From assembly GCA_008363075.1 (NCBI GenBank), contig RHKK01000014.1, forward strand, positions 1-62,534: a stretch of 62,534 nucleotides of DNA, given 5' to 3'. A model generated the notes under the pieces. That model made no database searches, was not told the origin of the DNA, and saw nothing but the letters and a program-made list of their open reading frames with translations. Shown in pieces: positions 58,730-62,534 of the stretch. Both the position numbers and the translations under genes were made by a program. Position 1 is the stretch's first letter. The number at the start of each line of letters is the position of its first letter. Source of the stretch: Candidatus Uhrbacteria bacterium (GTDB taxonomy: Bacteria; Patescibacteriota; Patescibacteriia; 2-12-FULL-60-25).

Positions 58730-59176
58730 TCACCCGTCCCGCTTAGCGGGATACCCTCTCTTCGTAAGACCCCAATACACTTTCAGCGCATTGTGACAAT
58801 TTGGATAGATTTCATACTTCGGCAGCTCATCCTTGCTGATCCAGCGCATCTCGGCGACTTCGCCGGGATCGGGACGGAATTCCGCGTCCGTATCGCATAG
58901 CTCGGCTTCGTACGCGAGCAGCAGATGCGCCGATCCTTCTTGCCCGTGAATAAACTGCTGCGAGTGCACCATCCGGCGCACCCGGATAGAAACACCGAGC
59001 TCTTCTTGCACTTCGCGGATCAGGGCATCCTCGGGGCTTGGTTCATCCGCATCCAGGCGGCCGCCCGGAATCTCCCAAAGGTTCTCATCCTGCGAATCGC
59101 GCGTGATCAAAACTTTGCCGTCTTTGACGAGTATCGCTTTCACGGCGACTTTTCCGAAGAAGTGGTCTTGCTGCAT
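58730..59176 (-). CDS. NUDIX hydrolase
   Basis: A 148-residue hydrolase of nucleoside-diphosphate-X compounds. The Nudix box is GGRLDADEPSPEDALIREVQ followed by EELG, with all catalytic Glu residues present. FFGKVAVKAILVKDGKVLITR opens the fold. The substrate is unknown (8-oxo-dGTP and NDP-sugars are common). TAAGCA ends six bases before the ATG. Downstream of the DUF5652-type gene on the same strand. Confidence 0.9.
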   Translation of the reverse strand: MQQDHFFGKVAVKAILVKDGKVLITRDSQDENLWEIPGGRLDADEPSPEDALIREVQEELGVSIRVRRMVHSQQFIHGQEGSAHLLLAYEAELCDTDAEFRPDPGEVAEMRWISKDELPKYEIYPNCHNALKVYWGLTKRGYPAKRDG

Positions 59177-59196
59177 GCACCATGCTTACACCAATC

Positions 59197-59430
59197 CTAC
59201 TTACTAAACAACTTGTCCGCTTTCACTTTGGCGACCGCAAAGAGATAGATGATCTCAAGAATGCCGATCGTATTCACAAAGAGCAGGATCACGAACCACC
59301 AGCCCTGGCCTCGGCGAGCGGAATGCCACAGCGCGAGACCTTTCCAGAAGAAGCTCCAGAGCAAGAGCAGGGGAAGGGCAAAGAGGATCCAACCAAGCGG
59401 GCCGAGTAATTCGACGGGGAATTCGTTCAT
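59197..59430 (-). CDS. Small two-helix membrane protein, DUF5652-like
   Basis: A 77-residue protein with two membrane helices (~10-28 and ~44-66) joined by KGLALWHSARRGQGWWF, ending KVKADKLFSK. The arrangement W-K-G-x-A-L-W then a hydrophobic helix with NTIGILEIIYLF matches DUF5652, common in Patescibacteria and of unknown function. TAAACT precedes the ATG by nine bases. Confidence 0.8.
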   Translation of the reverse strand: MNEFPVELLGPLGWILFALPLLLLWSFFWKGLALWHSARRGQGWWFVILLFVNTIGILEIIYLFAVAKVKADKLFSK

Positions 59431-59470
59431 ATAGGAGGTAGTTTACAGGAAACAGAACTTAGTAAAAAGC

Positions 59471-59544
59471 TGTCATCCCGAGCGTAACGAAGTGAAACCG
59501 AGGGATCTCTTCGAAGGGATTCCTCGGCTTCGCGCGGAATGACG
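59471..59544. repeat. TCATCCYGA-type palindrome, intergenic
   Basis: TGTCATCCCGAGCG...GAGGGATCTC faces GAAGGGATTCCTC...CGCGGAATGACG. It lies between two minus-strand genes, the third member of this class in the window. Confidence 0.8.
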
Positions 59545-59565
59545 CAACTATATACTGACGAAGGC

Positions 59566-60069
59566 CTACTCAATCGGAGGAGGCGAGGAGAGACATGAAG
59601 CGAACTCGGCGGTTTGCGTCCAGCCGCATCGGCCCGTGGCCTGGCGTTCGCATTTGGTTAAGCCGTAGCAAGCGTACTCGGCACGATATTCGCAAGTCGT
59701 GACGATATTCGCCGCTTCGCTCAACTCGGCACAAATCGTACCGCTACATCCGGCCGGTACGCATCCCGTGGCACCGTCGCCGATGCTGCCGTCCGGTTCG
59801 ACGGGCATCGGACGATCGTCCGGAGGAATGATTGGTTCGTCGATCTCTTCCACGAACAGCTGCCCATCCGCGCGGCATTGGCGCGGATACGACTCCATGA
59901 CCGGATTTCCGGCCGCGGCGCATTCCTCGAAGCTCGTTATGCGCTGCGTCGGCCGATCTCCAAGTCTGGCCGACCAACCCGTGTCAAAACCGATGGCATA
60001 GCCAATGACGGCTCCGACCGCAAGACAAAGTACCGCGGCGACGGTGACATGAAGGAATGTGAATTTCAT
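59566..60069 (-). CDS. Secreted eight-cysteine-cluster protein
   Basis: A 167-residue exported protein. An N-terminal membrane or signal segment (~5-27), a spacer with a small disulphide-type pair (SFEECAAAGNPVMESYPRQC), an acidic Pro linker, and then the eight-cysteine cluster: CVPAGCSGTICAE, TTCEYRAEYACYGLTKCERQ and GRCGWTQTAEFASCL. This domain is known from secreted proteins of several bacteria without an assigned role. TATCAT ends seven bases before the ATG at 60069. Confidence 0.83.
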   Translation of the reverse strand: MKFTFLHVTVAAVLCLAVGAVIGYAIGFDTGWSARLGDRPTQRITSFEECAAAGNPVMESYPRQCRADGQLFVEEIDEPIIPPDDRPMPVEPDGSIGDGATGCVPAGCSGTICAELSEAANIVTTCEYRAEYACYGLTKCERQATGRCGWTQTAEFASCLSSPPPIE

Positions 60070-60092
60070 AGTTGTCATGATAGCACACGGGA

Positions 60093-60121
60093 TTGACATT
60101 TGAATAAATATCGTATTACAT
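60093..60121 (+). promoter_or_regulatory. Promoter of the unknown gene at 60153
   Basis: TTGACA, 17 bases, TTACAT. It gives a ~25-base leader with a GGGAGG site. Confidence 0.65.
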
Positions 60122-60152
60122 CCGTCCACGGACCTGTTCACCGGGAGGAAAC

Positions 60153-60479
60153 ATGGAAGAGCCCACGGACCCCGAGGATCTCATGCGCGTCGTGCTCGTG
60201 TACTACTTCGTCCGGGACCGCTCGGTCATCGCGGAGTGGATCGACGGGGAGGGGAGAAGCCGCAACGTGATCTGGCGCATGGGGGTGCGCCCGGACCGGA
60301 AGCTGATCTTCCGCTCCTACGACGACTTCGTCACCACCGTCATCCCCATGCTTTCGACGGTGACGGGTAAGCGCTTCAAGCTGTGCGAGAGGCTCGGCAC
60401 CGATGGATCGATGGCCTGGGTGCGTGAGGACTTCTCCATCGACCCGCCCCTGCTTCGCGTGCGTGCGGACTGCTGCTGA
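60153..60479 (+). CDS. Unknown protein, 108 residues
   Basis: No family recognised. It is a small soluble alpha/beta protein (MRVVLVYYFVRDRSVIAEWID, KLIFRSYDDFVTTVIPML, GKRFKLCERLGTDGSMAWV) ending in a Cys pair (ADCC). Strong promoter, a GGGAGG site six bases before the ATG, and a terminator: an independently expressed single gene of the SD-led group. Confidence 0.7.
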   Translation: MEEPTDPEDLMRVVLVYYFVRDRSVIAEWIDGEGRSRNVIWRMGVRPDRKLIFRSYDDFVTTVIPMLSTVTGKRFKLCERLGTDGSMAWVREDFSIDPPLLRVRADCC

Positions 60480-60486
60480 TGCTCGC

Positions 60487-60512
60487 GCTCCCGGCTATGC
60501 CCGGAGCTTTTT
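60487..60512 (+). terminator. Terminator after the 108-residue gene
   Basis: The stem GCTCCCGG/CCCGGAGC (with a slip) is followed by TTTTTATAT. It overlaps the last codons of the convergent tag gene. Confidence 0.7.
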
Positions 60513-61073
60513 ATATCTGAAACAATCCACCGTGTGGTCGTTCACCATGCCGACGGCCTGCATATGCGCGTACACGACGGTCGGGCCGAGGAACTTGAAT
60601 CCGCGCTTTTTGAGATCCTTGGCCCATGCGAGAGCCTCCTCCGTATACGCCGGGTAATCTTTCAGGTCGTTGAAACGATGATGGATCGGCTTGCCGTCCA
60701 CCCATGACCACATATATTTCGAGAACGTCCCGAACTCCTTCTGCACCTCGAGAAAACGTTTCGCATTGTTTATCGCGGCTTCGATTTTTTGGCGGTTCCG
60801 AACAATGCCTGCATCGTTCATCAACCGCCGCACGTCGCGAGCGGTGTAACGCGCCACCTTCCGAGCATCGAAGTTGTCGAATGCGTCACGGAAGTTGTCG
60901 CGCTTGGCGAGAATGGTCCGCCACGAAAGCCCGGCCTGGAACGATTCAAGGACGAGAAACTCGTAGATTTTTCGATCATCATGCACGGGTACGCCCCATT
61001 CCTCGTCGTGGTATTTGAGATAGAGCGGATCGTGCTCGATCGGCCATGGACAACGGCGTAGGACTTTGGACAT
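60495..61073 (-). CDS. tag: DNA-3-methyladenine glycosylase I (Tag)
   Basis: Excises 3-methyladenine from alkylated DNA. It begins RRCPWPIEHDPLYLKYHDEEWGVP (metal-site Cys and His), has FQAGLSWRTILAKRDNFRDAF with the conserved WxxIL segment, and ends KFLGPTVVYAHMQAVGMVNDH with the second His pair. Length is 192 residues from the ATG at 61073, normal. The upstream neighbour on the same strand is the DUF1428 gene, 11 bases away. Confidence 0.94.
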   Translation of the reverse strand: MSKVLRRCPWPIEHDPLYLKYHDEEWGVPVHDDRKIYEFLVLESFQAGLSWRTILAKRDNFRDAFDNFDARKVARYTARDVRRLMNDAGIVRNRQKIEAAINNAKRFLEVQKEFGTFSKYMWSWVDGKPIHHRFNDLKDYPAYTEEALAWAKDLKKRGFKFLGPTVVYAHMQAVGMVNDHTVDCFRYKKLRA

Positions 61074-61084
61074 CGTCAATCGAC

Positions 61085-61471
61085 TTACGGCTTCGTCACG
61101 ATCGCCTTGAATCCGCCGTACGCCATGCGCCTCATGTCGAACGGCATCTTCATGTCCTTATATTTTTCGGCATCCTTGCTCATCTGGGCCATGACTTTTT
61201 TGTTGACCTGATCACGATGCTTTTTTGATTTGTACACGATGAACGAAAACCAAACCGTTTCGTTTTTCTTTAATTTCGTCATCTGCGGAAATGTCAGGGC
61301 CTTCATGCCGCCCATGTCCGTATTCGGATTCAGGTCGTCGCCCTGACACTCGAAATACTCGAGTGCGCCGTACTTCATCCACATTTTTGCGCCTTCCGTA
61401 GCCATTTTTCGATAGGCTGCGACGTTCTTCTTTGGGACCACGAGCACGAATCCATCGACGTATTTGGGCAT
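61085..61471 (-). CDS. DUF1428 (YbaA-like) protein
   Basis: A 128-residue alpha/beta-barrel-type protein. YVDGFVLVVPKKNVAAYRKMA, WMKYGALEYFECQGDDL and MPFDMRRMAYGGFKAIV match the DUF1428 family (YbaA), dimeric ferredoxin-like proteins of unknown function. The start at 61471 is the family start. A CAAAACCGGTTTTG palindrome lies ~40 bases upstream within the likely promoter, shared with the STAS-like pair. Confidence 0.9.
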   Translation of the reverse strand: MPKYVDGFVLVVPKKNVAAYRKMATEGAKMWMKYGALEYFECQGDDLNPNTDMGGMKALTFPQMTKLKKNETVWFSFIVYKSKKHRDQVNKKVMAQMSKDAEKYKDMKMPFDMRRMAYGGFKAIVTKP

Positions 61472-61507
61472 AGTTTGTATGCAAAGAATGATGCGCCGAT
61501 GATAACA

Positions 61508-61521
61508 CAAAACCGGTTTTG
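61508..61521. promoter_or_regulatory. Palindromic operator candidate CAAAACCGGTTTTG
   Basis: A perfect 7+7 inverted repeat upstream of the DUF1428 gene, between TTGAAA and the TATCAT/TTGTGT -10 candidates on the minus strand. The identical core lies in the STAS-pair promoter at 22499-22512. Confidence 0.5.
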
Positions 61522-61554
61522 CGATCTTTTCAACTTTGAATTCTCGACATGACG

Positions 61555-62534
61555 TCAACGAACTAACACAACACCGCTGCCTCTTTCGAGTTTTTTAAAC
61601 AACACGTATTTTTTACCTGAACGAATACGCACAAATCCGTTCTCGACAATTTCCGCTGGCGGAATACGCCTTATATCGCCATGCCGATCACGGAGTTCTT
61701 CTCCCTGCTTAAGAATCTGCTGCTCTTCTACATAGGCTTCACGATCTTCTTCGTTAAGGTGGATGGGCAAGAGCCTGCCATTAAATTCAACTCCGGTCAG
61801 AATGCGCCTTGAATCCTTGAGACGACCCTTAATCTCTTTAAACTTCAACCCATCCCTCATCTCCTTGCTCATTCGTATATTTATTTCGTCAACCGTCAAA
61901 TTCGGGTCTAAATCCCGTTTCTTTTCCAGGGTAATGATATATGAGCGAAAGAAGCTGCCACTCGTGCTCTCTCCGGTCGAAGCTTCTCTTACCTCGAATC
62001 CAAGCTCCTTTACGGACTCTCGAAATAGTTCCGGGTGCTTCAATCCATAGCTATAAATTAGACTTATCACGGCTCTGCCGCCAATCTTTAGAACCCGGTT
62101 CATCTCGCTCAAAACTTTCACACGCTCTAATTTTCCTTTACTCGGGATATAACTTGTATAGTGCAGAGAAAGGCTCAAATTGAGATAATCAAATGTACCC
62201 TGCTTAAAAGGCATATTCAGCCAACTCCCTGAAACGGATGGACCCTTTGATTTTTTGAAATGCTCGGGATTCAAGTCCATGCTGATGATTTGATCACGAT
62301 ATATTTTAGATCCATGTCTTCGAAGCATCTCCGGACCTGATGCTATATCCAACACTCGTAACGACGTCGGGATAGCCTTCGAATCCGATATAAATCCCTC
62401 AATCAAAGCCGAGGCAAGTCTGTTAGCGTTTGCCTGGTAACTTCTATTGCCTAGTTCACGATATCCCTCCGCATAATCGGAGCCATGCTCTTTCAAAAAC
62501 TCCTGAAACCGCTTCTCGCCTAACTCCTTTACAT
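61555..62534 (-). CDS. Class I SAM-dependent methyltransferase, 5'-partial
   Basis: The gene runs off the window; at least 326 residues are present, reading in frame to the edge (KELGEKRFQEFLKEHG). The Rossmann motif I is LRVLDIASGPEML, with ISMDLNPEHF as the acidic second motif, FDYLNLSLSLHY and a following LKIGGRAVISLIY, as in small-molecule methyltransferases. A C-terminal ~110-residue extension (LTGVEFNGRLLPIHLNEEDRE onward) has no recognised family. The gene is AT-richer than its neighbours, a hint of transfer. Confidence 0.82.
   Translation of the reverse strand, partial: VKELGEKRFQEFLKEHGSDYAEGYRELGNRSYQANANRLASALIEGFISDSKAIPTSLRVLDIASGPEMLRRHGSKIYRDQIISMDLNPEHFKKSKGPSVSGSWLNMPFKQGTFDYLNLSLSLHYTSYIPSKGKLERVKVLSEMNRVLKIGGRAVISLIYSYGLKHPELFRESVKELGFEVREASTGESTSGSFFRSYIITLEKKRDLDPNLTVDEINIRMSKEMRDGLKFKEIKGRLKDSRRILTGVEFNGRLLPIHLNEEDREAYVEEQQILKQGEELRDRHGDIRRIPPAEIVENGFVRIRSGKKYVLFKKLERGSGVVLVR

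Noticed and set aside
1-62534. Alternative code with TGA as glycine (as in Gracilibacteria/Absconditabacteria)
   Set aside because: TGA ends many genes at the expected family length (e.g. at 5232, 20537, 37493) and does not interrupt conserved domains.

Overview
The window looks like a chromosomal segment of a Candidatus Patescibacteria (CPR) bacterium with a GC-rich genome and the standard code (TGA is used as a stop throughout). The clade call is an inference. It rests on a VirB6/PrgI/VirB4 type IV secretion-type cluster of the patescibacterial kind, an aspartyl-tRNA synthetase without the GAD insertion, a MurF without its N-terminal domain, small DUF5652 and eight-cysteine-cluster proteins, and the absence of biosynthetic pathways. 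No phage, transposase or CRISPR array is present.

Layout: 0-5 kb: a primary sigma factor with an odd N-terminus at the window edge, a coiled-coil protein, a 2-oxoglutarate oxygenase, tRNA-Asn, a double VOC protein and an M23 peptidase. 5-13 kb: a large secreted lysyl-oxidase/sugar-dehydrogenase fusion, cold-shock protein, GreA, MsrA, an IolC-type aldolase-like protein, a P-loop kinase and ExoIII. 13-18 kb: CBS protein, RarA, penicillin-binding protein, MurF and tRNA-Glu. 18-25 kb: ABC exporter, CapA, a STAS-like pair, RNase HII, RuvX, RecO and several small unknown genes. 25-34 kb: AsnRS, AspRS, ScpA/ScpB, a DD-carboxypeptidase, a glycosyltransferase and tRNAs. 34-45 kb: a HExxH protein, a CPA2 antiporter, ParA/ParB, Rel and TopA. 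44-49 kb (minus strand): LCP ligase, Der, Pth, a tRNA-Thr-like gene and DprA. 49-59 kb: the T4SS-type cluster ending in ComF. 59-62.5 kb: NUDIX, small membrane proteins, Tag, DUF1428 and a truncated methyltransferase. Envelope growth (PBP, MurF, carboxypeptidase, LCP, M23), chromosome maintenance (ParAB, ScpAB, TopA) and DNA uptake/repair (VirB-type machine, ComF, DprA, RecO, RuvX, RarA, ExoIII, Tag) are the coherent themes.

Three patterns cut across the gene list. First, at least ten gene boundaries carry imperfect palindromes whose arms are tandem 7-10 base 'words'. The same word sets recur at unrelated loci, supply stop codons and C-terminal residues to genes, and in parB one sits in frame inside the coding sequence. 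A separate TCATCCYGA-type palindrome occurs twice between genes and once in frame in a lipoprotein gene. Second, many core genes have a -10-like hexamer only 5-9 bases before the ATG, which implies leaderless mRNAs, while a minority of mostly unknown single genes have strong Shine-Dalgarno sites, upstream TTGACA promoters and, in several cases, their own terminators. Third, two tRNA-like genes have intact anticodon and T arms but broken D arms. One is followed by a promoter-terminator unit that would express a roughly 60-nt RNA antisense to its anticodon arm.
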